A stretch of 64,000 bases of DNA from Mycolicibacterium litorale (GTDB taxonomy: Bacteria > Actinomycetota > Actinomycetes > Mycobacteriales > Mycobacteriaceae), in the NCBI RefSeq assembly GCF_010731695.1, contig NZ_AP022586.1, positions 3,968,001-4,032,000 of the forward strand. Reading direction: 5' to 3'. Both the position numbers and the translations under genes were made by a program. Positions 16,594 to 26,146 of this stretch are shown piece by piece. The notes below the pieces were generated by a model. That model worked only from the letters and a program-made list of their open reading frames with translations, was not told where the DNA came from and ran no database searches. Position 1 is the stretch's first letter. The number at the start of each line of letters is the position of its first letter.

Positions 16594-18888
16594 ATGTCTG
16601 AGGCGAGACAGTCGGATTTCGACGACGAGGCCGAGTCGGGCACCGACGAGCAGGCCGGGTCGGGCACCGACGATCAGACGAACGAGCCCAGCGAGATCAC
16701 CTTCGACGAATACCTGCATCCCGCGCGGCCGCGCTCGCTGAGGTTCCGTCCCCGGGTGAAGGCGCCGTTCACCCGGCGGTCGGTGGCGCAGGACGGTCCG
16801 GCGCGCGCCGACAACCCGGCCTATGTGTCGTGGCTGTTGTCGCAGTCGATGCTGGCTGATGCCAACCAGATCAGCCAGCAGTTCTCCGGACAGGGTTCGA
16901 TGTGGCAGAACCCCTACGCCACGCCGAGCCCGCGCGGTGCGGTGGAGACCGCGTCGGTGTGGTTCACCGCCTATCCGCTGTCGCTGATCACCCGCCCCAA
17001 CGAGTCGTTCCTGCAGGCGCTCGCCAACGACGACATGTGGAAAGCGTTCGCGGACATCGGGATCGAGGCGATCCACACCGGCCCGGTGAAACGCGCGGGC
17101 GGCATCGCCGGGTGGCAGACCACGCCCAGCGTCGACGGGCACTTCGACCGCATCAGCACCGAGATCGACCCGGCGTTCGGTACCGAGGACGAGTTCCGCA
17201 AGATGTGCGGGACGGCGAACTGGTACGGCGGCACCATCATCGACGACATCGTGCCGGGTCACACCGGCAAGGGCGCCGACTTCCGGCTCGCGGAGATGAA
17301 ATACGCGGACTACCCGGGCATCTACCACATGGTGGAGATCGACCCGCGGGACTGGGAGCACCTGCCCGACGTGCCCGTCGGCGTGGACTCGGTCAACATC
17401 GATCCGGCCACCGAGGAGTGGCTGGACAAGGCCGGGTACATCATCGGCCGGCTGCAGCGGGTGATCTTCTACGCCGAAGGCATCAAGGAGACCAACTGGA
17501 GTGTCACCCGGCCGGTGCTCGGCGTCGACGGTGTGGAGCGCCGCTGGGTCTACCTGCACTACTTCAAGGACGGCCAGCCGTCGATCAACTGGCTGGACCC
17601 ATCGTTCGCCGGAATGCGCCTGGTGATCGGTGACGCCCTACACTCGCTGGCCGACCTGGGCACCGGCGGACTCCGCTTGGACGCCAACGGCTTTCTCGGC
17701 GCGGAGAAGACGGCGGCCGAGGACAGCACCGCGTGGTCGGAGGGCCACCCGTTGTCCGAGGCGGCCAACCACCTGATCGCCAGCATGGTGCGCAAGGTGG
17801 GCGGTTTCACCTTCCAGGAGCTCAACCTCACCATCGACGACATCCGTGAGATCGGTGAGGCGGGCGCCGACCTGTCCTACGACTTCATCAACCGGCCCGC
17901 CTATCACCACGCGCTGGCCACCGCCGACACCGAGTTCCTGCGGCTCACGCTGCGCACCACTCTGGAACTCGGCGTCGACCCGGCCTCGCTGATCCACGCG
18001 CTGCAGAACCACGACGAGCTGACCTACGAGCTCGTGCACTGGTCGACCGGCCACCGTGACGACATCTACACCTACAAGGGCGAGGAGATCACCGGCGAGG
18101 CGCTCGGCGAGACGATCCGCCGGGACCTCACCGAACACCTCACAGGCGAGAACGCGCCCTACAACCGGGTGTTCACCACCAACGGAATCGCCTGCACCAC
18201 CGCGACGGTCATCGCCGCCACTCTCGGCATCACCGACCTCGACGAGATCGAACCCAACTCCTCGCGCATCGACCAGATCCGCCGGGTGCACCTGCTGCTG
18301 GCGATGTTCAACGCGCTGCAACCCGGGGTCTTCGCGCTGTCGGGGTGGGATCTGTGCGGCATGCTGACCCTGCCCGCCGAACAGATCGCCGAGCTTCTGC
18401 GTGAGGGTGACACCCGGTGGATCCACCGGGCCGCCCACGATCTGATGGGCGTGAATCCCGATGCCACACAGTCGTTGGCGGGTATGCCGCGCGGGCGCAG
18501 CCTCTACGGGCCCCTTCCCGATCAGCTCGGCGACGAGACCAGCTTCGCCCGCCAGCTGCAGGCCATCCTGCGGGTGCGGTCCCACTACGGCATCGCGACG
18601 AGCCGCCAGATCGACATCCCCGATGTATCGCACCGCGGCATGCTCGTGATGGTGCACGAACTGGCCGAAGAGGCCCGCTTCCAGTTGACGGTGCTGAACT
18701 TCGCCAACGAGGAGGTCGCCGGCACCGTGCGCTCCGAGACCCTGCCGCCCGGCGCATCGGTGTCGGACATGTTCACCGGCAACGTCTTCGCCACGGTCGA
18801 CGATCTGCACAGCTTCACCGTCGAGATGCCCCCGCACCACGGGATGGCCCTGCTGGTCGAGGTCACCCCGGACGAGGACGCCCAATAG
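16594..18888 (+). CDS. Divergent GH13 alpha-glucan enzyme, trehalose synthase (TreS)-like
   Basis: This 764-aa protein has an acidic, disordered N-terminus of about 40 residues and then an (alpha/beta)8 glycosidase fold. GH13 regions seen: region I as [11 protein letters not shown] (about 220, in place of DxVxNH), region [12 protein letters not shown] with the nucleophile Asp (about 362), region III TFQELNL with the acid/base Glu (about 407), and region [12 protein letters not shown] with the stabilising Asp (about 473). A C-terminal beta domain closes the protein. It is longer than ordinary TreS (about 600 aa) and diverges strongly at region I. Maltose/trehalose interconversion is plausible but unproven. 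The start at ATG 16594 follows GAAGGGGA. Confidence 0.82.
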   Translation: MSEARQSDFDDEAESGTDEQAGSGTDDQTNEPSEITFDEYLHPARPRSLRFRPRVKAPFTRRSVAQDGPARADNPAYVSWLLSQSMLADANQISQQFSGQGSMWQNPYATPSPRGAVETASVWFTAYPLSLITRPNESFLQALANDDMWKAFADIGIEAIHTGPVKRAGGIAGWQTTPSVDGHFDRISTEIDPAFGTEDEFRKMCGTANWYGGTIIDDIVPGHTGKGADFRLAEMKYADYPGIYHMVEIDPRDWEHLPDVPVGVDSVNIDPATEEWLDKAGYIIGRLQRVIFYAEGIKETNWSVTRPVLGVDGVERRWVYLHYFKDGQPSINWLDPSFAGMRLVIGDALHSLADLGTGGLRLDANGFLGAEKTAAEDSTAWSEGHPLSEAANHLIASMVRKVGGFTFQELNLTIDDIREIGEAGADLSYDFINRPAYHHALATADTEFLRLTLRTTLELGVDPASLIHALQNHDELTYELVHWSTGHRDDIYTYKGEEITGEALGETIRRDLTEHLTGENAPYNRVFTTNGIACTTATVIAATLGITDLDEIEPNSSRIDQIRRVHLLLAMFNALQPGVFALSGWDLCGMLTLPAEQIAELLREGDTRWIHRAAHDLMGVNPDATQSLAGMPRGRSLYGPLPDQLGDETSFARQLQAILRVRSHYGIATSRQIDIPDVSHRGMLVMVHELAEEARFQLTVLNFANEEVAGTVRSETLPPGASVSDMFTGNVFATVDDLHSFTVEMPPHHGMALLVEVTPDEDAQ

Positions 18889-18984
18889 CCGCCGCTTTTA
18901 AGCGGTGAGTGTAAACGGCCCGAATCTCCGGCCGCGCTGACAGACTGACGGCGGATTGCCCTGCGGCACAGACGGAGATGACAC

Positions 18985-19971
18985 ATGCCCGAACACGAAA
19001 AGCGTGAATACGACTTCGAGAAGATGAAGAAGGACGCCGAACCCTTCATCAAGTTCGAGAAGGACGTCAAGAACCGGATCGCCTACATCACCTTCGACCG
19101 GCCGGACGCGCAGAACTCCACGACGATGGGCATGCGTCAGAACTACGCCGACCTGATCCACAAGTGCAACGTCGACGACGACGTCAAGGTCGTGGTCATC
19201 CGGGGTGAGGGCGAGGACTTCGGCAGCGGCGGCGACCTCCCCGAACAGCGCGACATGCTGGAGAACCCCGGCATGCCGCTGCTGCACGAACTGGCCATCA
19301 ACGACGAGAACGTCACGTATCCCCCCGGCGACTCCTACCGCTACCTGTCCACGGTGACCGACTTCTACGCGAAGGCCCGGGCCGGTAACCGCCCGCTGCA
19401 GGAGCTGCGCAAGGTCAGCATCATCGAGGCCAAGGGGTACTGCTACGGGTGGCACTTCTACCAGGCCGGCGACGCCGACCTGGTGGTGTCGTCCGAGGAC
19501 GCCCTGTTCGGGCATCCCGCCTTCCGCTACGTCGGCTGGGGGCCGCGGCTGTGGTGGTGGGCCGAGACGATGGGCCTGCGCAAATTCTCCGAGATGTTGT
19601 TCACGGGAAGGCCGTTCACCGCCAAGGAGATGTACGAGTGCGGCTTCCTCAACAGCGTCGTCCCCCGCGAGAAGCTCGAAGAGGAGACGCTCAAGTACGC
19701 GATGGCGTGCTCGCGGTCGCGTCCCACCGACACCGTCGCCGTCCAGAAGACGTTCCTCGAGCTGTACAAGCAGCACAAGGGTGAGTACTTCGGCAGCCTG
19801 CTGACCGGCATGGTGGAGGGCATGCTCCCGCTGATCGCCAACGATCGGGACAACGATGTCGACCTCACCGAAGGCACGTTCGAGAAGGGGCTCAACAACG
19901 TCGTCAAGGACAACGACATGAACTTCCCGCCCGAGTGGCGGCTCAGTCGTTCGGGACGGAACAAGCCCTGA
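18985..19971 (+). CDS. Enoyl-CoA hydratase/isomerase (crotonase) family protein
   Basis: The 328-aa protein has a crotonase core: AYITFDRPDAQNS, VVIRGEGEDFGSGGDL for the first oxyanion-hole region, IIEAKGYCYGWHFYQAGDADLVVSSEDALFG split across the second, and a C-terminal trimerisation region. The charged N-terminal extension of about 30 residues and the Trp-rich GWGPRLWWWAE segment are unusual compared with 260-aa hydratases. It could act on a bulky CoA thioester in ring or side-chain degradation. The next gene starts 21 nt downstream, so cotranscription with the phosphotransferase-like gene is likely. Confidence 0.83.
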   Translation: MPEHEKREYDFEKMKKDAEPFIKFEKDVKNRIAYITFDRPDAQNSTTMGMRQNYADLIHKCNVDDDVKVVVIRGEGEDFGSGGDLPEQRDMLENPGMPLLHELAINDENVTYPPGDSYRYLSTVTDFYAKARAGNRPLQELRKVSIIEAKGYCYGWHFYQAGDADLVVSSEDALFGHPAFRYVGWGPRLWWWAETMGLRKFSEMLFTGRPFTAKEMYECGFLNSVVPREKLEEETLKYAMACSRSRPTDTVAVQKTFLELYKQHKGEYFGSLLTGMVEGMLPLIANDRDNDVDLTEGTFEKGLNNVVKDNDMNFPPEWRLSRSGRNKP

Positions 19972-19992
19972 CGTGACGACCGACACGCAGAC

Positions 19993-21276
19993 ATGGTGAC
20001 GGGTGACTGGGTCGTCGGCGACCACCTCGGCCTGCCCGTACCCGCCACCGCCGCCGCCCTGCGTGACGGCGGAGAAGCGTTTCTCACCAAGGCGTTCCGC
20101 GCATTCGGCGCCCTGGGCGAGGACAACGAGGTGGCACGGGTCGGCCGGTGCGAGGAGCTCACCGGCGGCAGCACCGGACGCAAGCTGCTGCTCGACGTCG
20201 AGTACGCCCACCCGCAGCCCGGTCTGCGGACGGATCTGTTCGTCAAATTCTCCCGCGACTTCGACGACCCGGTCCGTGACCGCGGCCGGACCCAGATGGC
20301 TTCGGAGGTGGTGTTCGCCGTGCTGGCGCGCACGCCCGGCTTCCCGATCGCGGTGCCGCACCCGCGGTTCGCCGACTATCACGCCGGCACCGGGACGGGA
20401 ATCCTGATCACCGACCGGATCACATTCGGACACAACGGTATCGAGCGCCAGTACCACAAATGCCTGGACACGGAGATGCCGCGTCCCGAGGAGCACTACC
20501 GTGCGCTGGTGACGGCGGTGGCCAGGCTGGCGGGCACCCACCGGTCGGGGCGGCTGCCCGACGACCTTTCCTCAGCCTTTCCGGTCGACCTGCGCGCCTC
20601 CACGGTCGGCGAGTCGGTGCCACTGTCGCCGGAAAAGCTGCACCACAGGCTGTCACGACTCAGTGAGTTCGGTGCGGCGCATCCGGGACTGCTGCCGCCC
20701 AATGTGCGGTCGCCGGAGTTCCTGGCGCGCCTGCGGGACGAGGCGGCCGAGGTGCTGTGCCGCGAGGAGGCGATCTGGCGCTCGCTGCGCGAGGCCGAGG
20801 ACCACATCGCGCTGTGCCACTGGAACGCCAACGTCGACAACGCGTGGTTCTGGCGGGACGGCGACGACGTCCTGCAGTGCGGCCTGATGGACTGGGGCTG
20901 CGTCAGCCAGATGAACGTGGCGATGGCGCTCTGGGGTGCCTTGTGCGGCGCCGAAACCGTTCTGTGGGACAACCACTTCGACGATCTGATCGCGCTGTTC
21001 TGCAGCGAGGTGACCGCAGCGGGCGGCCCGCGCCCCGACGGGGATGTGCTGGTTCGGCACGTCCTGCTCTACATGGCGCTGATGGGCATCACCTGGTTGC
21101 TCGACGTCCCGGCACGGATTCACCGCCGCCTGTCGGACGCCGATGCGCACGCCACGCGATCGGACCCCCGCATCCGCGACGACGAAGGGCTGCGCGCCCC
21201 GCTGCAGATGCTGACCAACGTGCTGAATCTCTGGCAGACGCGGGGTTTGCGCGAGCCTCTCGCGGCGCTGGGTTAA
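19993..21276 (+). CDS. APH-fold phosphotransferase-like protein with altered catalytic motif
   Basis: The 427-aa protein resembles aminoglycoside phosphotransferase/EcKinase-like folds. Seen: a nucleotide-loop-like LTGGSTGRKLLLDV, an IDEx-type hinge region near ILITDRITFG, and at the active site LCHWNANVDNAWF followed by GLMDWGCV. The usual Brenner motif HGDxxxxN is HWNxxxxN here, so the catalytic-base Asp is replaced by Asn, while the metal-binding Asp of DWG is kept. It may be a pseudokinase or use different chemistry. The 3' end overlaps the convergent gene by 4 nt. Confidence 0.66.
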   Translation: MVTGDWVVGDHLGLPVPATAAALRDGGEAFLTKAFRAFGALGEDNEVARVGRCEELTGGSTGRKLLLDVEYAHPQPGLRTDLFVKFSRDFDDPVRDRGRTQMASEVVFAVLARTPGFPIAVPHPRFADYHAGTGTGILITDRITFGHNGIERQYHKCLDTEMPRPEEHYRALVTAVARLAGTHRSGRLPDDLSSAFPVDLRASTVGESVPLSPEKLHHRLSRLSEFGAAHPGLLPPNVRSPEFLARLRDEAAEVLCREEAIWRSLREAEDHIALCHWNANVDNAWFWRDGDDVLQCGLMDWGCVSQMNVAMALWGALCGAETVLWDNHFDDLIALFCSEVTAAGGPRPDGDVLVRHVLLYMALMGITWLLDVPARIHRRLSDADAHATRSDPRIRDDEGLRAPLQMLTNVLNLWQTRGLREPLAALG

Positions 21277-21938
21277 CCGCCGTTGGCGGGTTCGACGACG
21301 TCGATGCGCATCACGTGCCGCAGCGTGCCCACGAACACCGGCGGGTACGCGCCGACGCCGGCCTCGGTGAGCCACTTCGCCGCCGTCTCCGGCCGTTCCA
21401 GCCAGCGCCGGGCGCTGTCGGCGTCGTCGACGTCCTGCAGGAACATCACCTCGTTGGGGTCGTCCAACGCGCGAAAGATCCACACGTTCTGAATCCCGTT
21501 GCGGCGGAACAGTTCATGTGTGCGATGCACTTGATCGAGCAGCACCCCGATGTCCTGCACAACGGTGACCCCGGCGATCACCACCGCGGGCGCCTTGGCC
21601 GTCCAGCGGTCGAAGTGACAGCGCTCGACGAGCTCGCCGGCGAAGATCGCGGGCAGATCCTCCACACCCACCGCGTCGAACCACTCGAAGAAGACCTGTG
21701 AGCGCAACAGTTCTGCGACCGGTTCGGCCGTGTGCAGTGCCATCGTGACCAGTACCCGGTCAGGTTCGCTGACCGAGGTGTGCACGAAGACGTGATGGGC
21801 ACCGAGTGCGGCGAGTTCGTCGCGGCGCCGTTCGAGCAGCGGCCACACCCGCGCCGGGTCGGCGACCCGGTAGTCCGAGGTCAGGATCAGTGAGCCGGCC
21901 ACATCGGCGGTCGCCGCGGATTCGCCCGACGCGGTCAT
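21273..21938 (-). CDS. Conserved hypothetical protein, two ferredoxin-like (ABM/Dabb-like) repeats
   Basis: The protein is 221 aa, started at ATG 21938, which overlaps the TGA of the upstream peptidase gene (TGATG). Two halves of about 100 residues (roughly 15-110 and 120-215) each read as beta-alpha-beta-beta-alpha-beta with matching features: a V...LLERRRDEL / LLDQVHRTHELF helix, a VTM / VMFLQDV strand, and WFDAVGVE / WLTEAGVG endings. This suggests a duplicated dimeric alpha/beta-barrel fold. No catalytic motif is recognised. Cotranscription with a cell-wall peptidase is the only functional hint. Confidence 0.6.
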   Translation of the reverse strand: MTASGESAATADVAGSLILTSDYRVADPARVWPLLERRRDELAALGAHHVFVHTSVSEPDRVLVTMALHTAEPVAELLRSQVFFEWFDAVGVEDLPAIFAGELVERCHFDRWTAKAPAVVIAGVTVVQDIGVLLDQVHRTHELFRRNGIQNVWIFRALDDPNEVMFLQDVDDADSARRWLERPETAAKWLTEAGVGAYPPVFVGTLRHVMRIDVVEPANGG

Positions 21939-22555
21939 CAGCCCGTCGCGTTCGGCTTCATCGGCGGGCAGACCCCTGCCGCGTCGGCGGTCAGCTCGTA
22001 ATGCCACAGCTCGTTGGCGTACACCTGACACAGCCCGAACCGCGGACCGTTGCGCGACATCCAGGCGGCGGCATCAGGTCCGCCCACGTCGACCGCGCGG
22101 CCGACCACGTGCATCGAGGTCTGCGGGGACGCGACGAACTGGCGGGCGACCTCCACGCTGCCGTACGTGCGGACCCCGTCCTCGAACAGCCGCTGCTGGA
22201 AGCCGACGGAGCGCCATCCGGAGTTGATCTCGACCGTGACGCCGTCGGCCGCCGCGCTGCGGGTGGCCTCCTGGACGGCGGCGAGCAGCGCCGGATCCAG
22301 CCGGCCGACCGTCGGGTTCTCGACGTCGAACGCCGTCAGCTCGGCCCCTTCGGGCAGATACCCGCCGAACGTGTCGGTGGCGGTCGCGCCGACGCCGAAC
22401 GGTTCCGCCGACGGCTCCGTCGCGGTGGCGGACGGTCCGACGAGGGAGTCATCCGTGCCCGGGTCCGCCTGCGACGGTGCGGCGCCGACCAGGAGCGCGA
22501 CGGCACCGCCGGCCACCACCGCGGTCAGCCGGCACACCGTCGTTCGCACGCTCAC
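21938..22555 (-). CDS. Secreted D-alanyl-D-alanine carboxypeptidase-like (VanY/M15B) protein
   Basis: The 205-aa precursor has a signal peptide (VRTTVCRLTAVVAGGAVALLVGAAPSQA split about residue 28) and then a peptidase M15B domain. Zinc/catalytic motifs seen: SGWRSVGFQQRLF, SMHVVGRAVDVGG supplying His and Asp ligands, and ELWHYEL with the catalytic acid and last His. It probably trims peptidoglycan stem peptides outside the membrane. The start is GTG 22555 after a GGCAGG site; the much longer upstream frame lacks a signal sequence. It is coupled to the downstream barrel protein. Confidence 0.84.
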   Translation of the reverse strand: MSVRTTVCRLTAVVAGGAVALLVGAAPSQADPGTDDSLVGPSATATEPSAEPFGVGATATDTFGGYLPEGAELTAFDVENPTVGRLDPALLAAVQEATRSAAADGVTVEINSGWRSVGFQQRLFEDGVRTYGSVEVARQFVASPQTSMHVVGRAVDVGGPDAAAWMSRNGPRFGLCQVYANELWHYELTADAAGVCPPMKPNATG

Positions 22556-22603
22556 CCTGCCACCATGCCAGCCCGTCGCCGCGGTCGCACTACGATCTCC
22601 TGC

Positions 22604-23098
22604 ATGCCGCCGGGACCACAGCCGTACGGTGCCGTGCGCTCGCGAGCCACCGCGCTTGCCGTCGTCGCCCTCCTGATCGCCACCGCAGCGCTGATCCTGT
22701 CGGGGTGGACGTGGTGGCAGGCCCGCTCCGAGCCCACCTACGACGCCGCGACGCAGGCGGCCGCGAAGGACTCCGCCTGCCAGGCCTACGACCAGGTGCG
22801 CACGGGCGTCGCCACCAACACCCACCTGGCGTCGCCCGGCGGGGACGACGACGTGACGGGGGTGCTGGCGGTGGCCGCCAACGCGCGGGTGTCACTGATG
22901 GGCGGTGGCCAGTACCTGCTCGCCAGCGTGCAACCGGCGACACCGGCCGACATCGCCGAGGCGGTGCGCCAGTTCGGGATGAAGCTGATGCAGTTCGGCG
23001 CCGCGGCGACCGCGGGCGCACCGGACGACGATCCCGGTCAGCAGGCGCTCAAGCGCGATCTGGACGCCCTGAACTCCACCCTCGACGGGCTGTGCTGA
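22604..23098 (+). CDS. Single-span membrane protein, mycobacterial hypothetical
   Basis: The 164-aa protein starts at ATG 22604. A Pro-rich cytosolic start is followed by one membrane helix (ALAVVALLIATAALILSGW, about residues 17-37) and a soluble extracytoplasmic region of about 125 residues with three Cys. The layout is like that of many small Mce-associated or unknown mycobacterial membrane proteins, but no signature motif is present. It is divergent from the VanY-like gene by 48 bp, so it may share a role at the cell envelope. Confidence 0.62.
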   Translation: MPPGPQPYGAVRSRATALAVVALLIATAALILSGWTWWQARSEPTYDAATQAAAKDSACQAYDQVRTGVATNTHLASPGGDDDVTGVLAVAANARVSLMGGGQYLLASVQPATPADIAEAVRQFGMKLMQFGAAATAGAPDDDPGQQALKRDLDALNSTLDGLC

Positions 23099-23103
23099 GC
23101 CGA

Positions 23104-24084
23104 TCAGCGGTGGGTGGTGCGGAAGCGCTGCCGGTAGGTACCCGGTGTGATGCCGAGTTCGCGGTGAAACAACCGCCGCAGTGAGGTGCTCGACCCCACC
23201 CCTGTGTGTTCGGCGATGTGGTCGAGTGAGTGCGGCCCGCTGGTCAACAGGTTGCAGGCGGCCTCGAGACGGACGCGGTCGACGAAACGCTGTGGTGTGT
23301 AACCGGTCTCGTCGCGGAAGAGCCTGCTGAGGTGGCGTGCGCTCACTCCGGCGGCCGCGGCGAGCTTGTCGAGTGAGTGGTCGGCGCCGGGGTCGGCGGT
23401 GACGGTGTTCATCGCGGTGCGGACGACGGTGTTGGTGGTCGGGATGGCCTCGGTTCGCACACTGAATTGGGACTGATCCCCCGGCCGCGCCATGAACACC
23501 ACGAGTTCGCGCGCGACTTCCCTGGCCAGGGCCGGGCCGTGGTCGCGTTCGATGAGCGACAGGGTGAGGTCGATGCCCGCGGTGACGCCGGCCGTGGTGG
23601 TGTACGGACCGTCGGTGACGAAGATGGCCGCCGGGTCGACCGTGACGTCGGGGAAGCGGGCCGCGAGGTGCCTGGCGAGCCGCCAGTGGGTGGCGGCTCT
23701 GCGTCCGTCGAGCAGTCCGGTCGCCGCGAGCGGGAAGGCGCCGGCACAGATGGCCACCGTCCTGGTGCTGCGTTCGGCCAGCGCGCGCACCGTCTCGACG
23801 AGGACACGGTCGGAGATGCCGGCCTGCCATTCGGGAGTTCCGGGGACGAGCAGCGTGTCGATCGGTGCGCTCACGTCGTCGGCGGCGGCCTCGACGCCGA
23901 GGCGGGCGCCTGAACTCGCGGTGACGTCCCGGCCGCTGATCGACGCGTGCGTGATTCGGTAGTGGGCACCGGCGGTGTTGGCCGCGGCGAACGCGTCGAC
24001 GGGGCCCGTGGCGTCGAGCATCTGGATGCCGTCGTAGAGAAGGACCACCACGTGGTGGGCGGGAGCGGTCACCCTCTCAGTCAT
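23104..24084 (-). CDS. GlxA family regulator (DJ-1/PfpI domain plus AraC HTH)
   Basis: The 326-aa protein has an N-terminal DJ-1/PfpI-like domain (HHVVVLLYDGIQMLDATGP, nucleophile-elbow Cys in VAICAGAFPLA) and a C-terminal AraC HTH pair (LAAAAGVSARHLSRLFRDE and IAEHTGVGSSTSLRRLFHRELG). Members sense small metabolites such as arginine or choline derivatives, or have unknown ligands. ATG 24084 is the start. It is divergent from an HD-domain hydrolase across 133 bp that contains an inverted repeat, so the hydrolase is the likely target. Confidence 0.88.
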   Translation of the reverse strand: MTERVTAPAHHVVVLLYDGIQMLDATGPVDAFAAANTAGAHYRITHASISGRDVTASSGARLGVEAAADDVSAPIDTLLVPGTPEWQAGISDRVLVETVRALAERSTRTVAICAGAFPLAATGLLDGRRAATHWRLARHLAARFPDVTVDPAAIFVTDGPYTTTAGVTAGIDLTLSLIERDHGPALAREVARELVVFMARPGDQSQFSVRTEAIPTTNTVVRTAMNTVTADPGADHSLDKLAAAAGVSARHLSRLFRDETGYTPQRFVDRVRLEAACNLLTSGPHSLDHIAEHTGVGSSTSLRRLFHRELGITPGTYRQRFRTTHR

Positions 24085-24168
24085 AGCGGTCTCCGTGTCC
24101 GGATGTGAACGGTTTTGGGCCGGTTGTGTGCGGCGCCGGTGTGGGGGCCGGCCGATAGTCGGAGGTGA

Positions 24169-24193
24169 CGATCGGGGTGGCCATCTCCGATCG
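24169..24193. promoter_or_regulatory. Inverted repeat between glxA-type regulator and HD hydrolase
   Basis: CGATCGG at 24169-24175 and CCGATCG at 24187-24193 form a perfect 7-bp inverted repeat with an 11-bp spacer, 25 bp upstream of the HD-protein start. It could be a regulator site. Such short GC repeats also occur by chance in this genome. Confidence 0.35.
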
Positions 24194-24217
24194 AGGACAC
24201 ACGGAAAGGACGAACCG

Positions 24218-24856
24218 ATGGCAGACGAGATCGCCGGCGTGAAGATCCCCGACAGCCGACTGGCCCGGGACGCCACGGAGTTGATTCGCGACACCACCAA
24301 CGAGTTGATCTTTCACCACTCGCGCCGGGTGTACCTCTTCGGCAGTCTGCAGGCCAGAGCGCTGGATCTGCGTCCCGACGACGAATTGCTCTACGTCGCA
24401 GCGCTGTTCCACGACACCGGACTGGTGCCGCCCTACCGGGGCACCAGCCAGCGCTTCGAGATGGACAGCGCCGACGCCGCGCGCGAGTTCCTGGCGTCCC
24501 ACGACGTCACAGGCGAGCCCGCGGACGTGGTGTGGACGGCGATCGCGCTGCACACCACACCCGAAGTGCCCTATCGACTGAATCCGGTGATCGCGGCGAC
24601 CACCGCGGGGGTGGAGACCGATGTGCTGGGTCTGCGCCTCGACGTCATCGGCCCCGAAGCGCGGGCGGCCGTCACCGAGGCGCATCCGCGGCCGGACTTC
24701 AAGAACCGCATCCTGCAGGCGTTCACCGAGGGCTTCCAGGACCGCCCGGCGACGACGTTCGGCACCGTGAACGCCGACGTGCTCGAACACTTCGTTCCCG
24801 GTTTCCGGCGGATCGACTTCGTCGACGTGATCAAGAACTCGGAGTGGCCGGAGTAA
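24218..24856 (+). CDS. HD-domain hydrolase, cyanamide hydratase-like
   Basis: The 212-aa protein follows a GAAAGGA ribosome site. HD-superfamily metal ligands are seen in IFHHSRRVYLFG (His) and AALFHDTGL (His-Asp pair), with a further His in IALHTTPEVPY. This spacing is typical of the small cyanamide hydratase/Ddi2-type HD proteins often found beside GlxA regulators in actinobacteria. The natural substrate is unknown; it could be a nitrile-like or phosphate compound. Control by the divergent GlxA-type regulator is inferred from position. Confidence 0.78.
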   Translation: MADEIAGVKIPDSRLARDATELIRDTTNELIFHHSRRVYLFGSLQARALDLRPDDELLYVAALFHDTGLVPPYRGTSQRFEMDSADAAREFLASHDVTGEPADVVWTAIALHTTPEVPYRLNPVIAATTAGVETDVLGLRLDVIGPEARAAVTEAHPRPDFKNRILQAFTEGFQDRPATTFGTVNADVLEHFVPGFRRIDFVDVIKNSEWPE

Positions 24857-24873
24857 GTCGTCGCGCGGACCGG

Positions 24874-26100
24874 TCAGACGTACCGGTTCCGGCCGGCCAA
24901 CGCGCCCATGAACATCTGGACGAGATAGACGATCAGCACCATGGTCCACGGCACCGTCCAGCCGTCGGTCAGATCGTGCAGGAGCCCGAACAGGAACGGG
25001 CCGAGCCCGGCGAGTAGGTAGCCGAACCCCTGCACCATGCCGGACAGCTGGGCGGTGTCCTCGGTGGTGCGGGCCCGCAGTGCGATCACGGTGAGCGCCA
25101 GCGAGAACACGCTGAGGCCCAGCCCCACGAGCACGGTCCACAGCAGCGGGGCGGCGCCGGGGTCGACGAGCAGGCCGATCACACCGGCGACACCGATGAC
25201 CCCCAGACCGACGATCCAGCCGCTCTGGCTGGACGAGCGGGCCGCCAGCGGTGAGACGAAGATGCTGATCGGCACCGCGATCAGCGACATCAGCCCGACG
25301 AGCAGGCCTGCCGTCGACTTGCTGACGCCGCTGTCGATGAACACTTCGGGCAGCCAGCCCATCATCACGTAGGCCAGCAGCGACTGACAGCCGAAGAACA
25401 GCGTGACCGTCCACGCCAGCCGGTTGCGCAGCAGCGACCGCCCCTTGACGCGGGTGGTCGACGGTTTCGATCCCGGGATCCCGCGGGAGGCGATCAGCCA
25501 GACGGCCAGCGCGACCGCGGCAACGGCCGCCCACGACGCCAGCGCGCTGCGCCAACCGTCGAAAGCGCCTTCCAGACCGGGGGTCACGGCCGAACCCAGT
25601 GCGCCGCCGCCCTGCAGCGCAGCGGTGTAGACGCCGGTCATCAAGCCGACGCGGGCCGGAAACGACCCCTTGATCACGACGGGGATCAGCACGTTGGTCA
25701 GGGCGATACCGGCCGTGGCGATCAGCGTTCCGCCGAGCACCACGTACGGCCCGTCGAGGACACGGACGAGCAGTCCGGCGATCAGGATGGTCAGCGCCAC
25801 GCTGATGGCCCGGCTCAGGCCGATTCGCCGCGACAGCCACGGCGCCGCCAATCCGGCTGCGGCGAAACACAATCCGGGCAGCGTGGTCAGCACACCGGCC
25901 CACGTCGCGGTCGCGCCCATGGAATCGCGCATCTCGCCCAGCAGCGGTCCGACGCTGGTGATCGCGGGACGCAGGTTCAGGGCGGTCAGGATGACGGCGA
26001 TCGTCAGCAACACGCCGCCGGCGGCCCGCACGCCGAGAGCGTGCTCGTCGACGATGCCCACCTCACCCGATGTGGTGTTGACGCGCGTGTTGCCGTTCAC
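24874..26100 (-). CDS. MFS transporter, CynX/NimT type
   Basis: The protein is about 408 aa with 12 hydrophobic helices. Seen: LTIAVILTALNLRPAITSVGPLL at helix 1, the signature of the CynX/NimT cyanate-nitroimidazole group, and the GxxxxxR loop motif as APWLSRRIGLSRA. It may export or import a small anion. The start is set at GTG 26100, a conservative choice; the frame is open to 26160. It is divergent from a GntR/FadR regulator 46 bp away, which probably controls it. Confidence 0.83.
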   Translation of the reverse strand: MNGNTRVNTTSGEVGIVDEHALGVRAAGGVLLTIAVILTALNLRPAITSVGPLLGEMRDSMGATATWAGVLTTLPGLCFAAAGLAAPWLSRRIGLSRAISVALTILIAGLLVRVLDGPYVVLGGTLIATAGIALTNVLIPVVIKGSFPARVGLMTGVYTAALQGGGALGSAVTPGLEGAFDGWRSALASWAAVAAVALAVWLIASRGIPGSKPSTTRVKGRSLLRNRLAWTVTLFFGCQSLLAYVMMGWLPEVFIDSGVSKSTAGLLVGLMSLIAVPISIFVSPLAARSSSQSGWIVGLGVIGVAGVIGLLVDPGAAPLLWTVLVGLGLSVFSLALTVIALRARTTEDTAQLSGMVQGFGYLLAGLGPFLFGLLHDLTDGWTVPWTMVLIVYLVQMFMGALAGRNRYV

Positions 26101-26146
26101 CGAGGTATCGTCCCATACATCCCATGATTGGACGAATGGAGTTTCT

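Noticed and set aside
18898..20541. 547-codon minus-strand frame
   Set aside because: It is antisense to the crotonase and phosphotransferase-like genes and has no domain or start signal.
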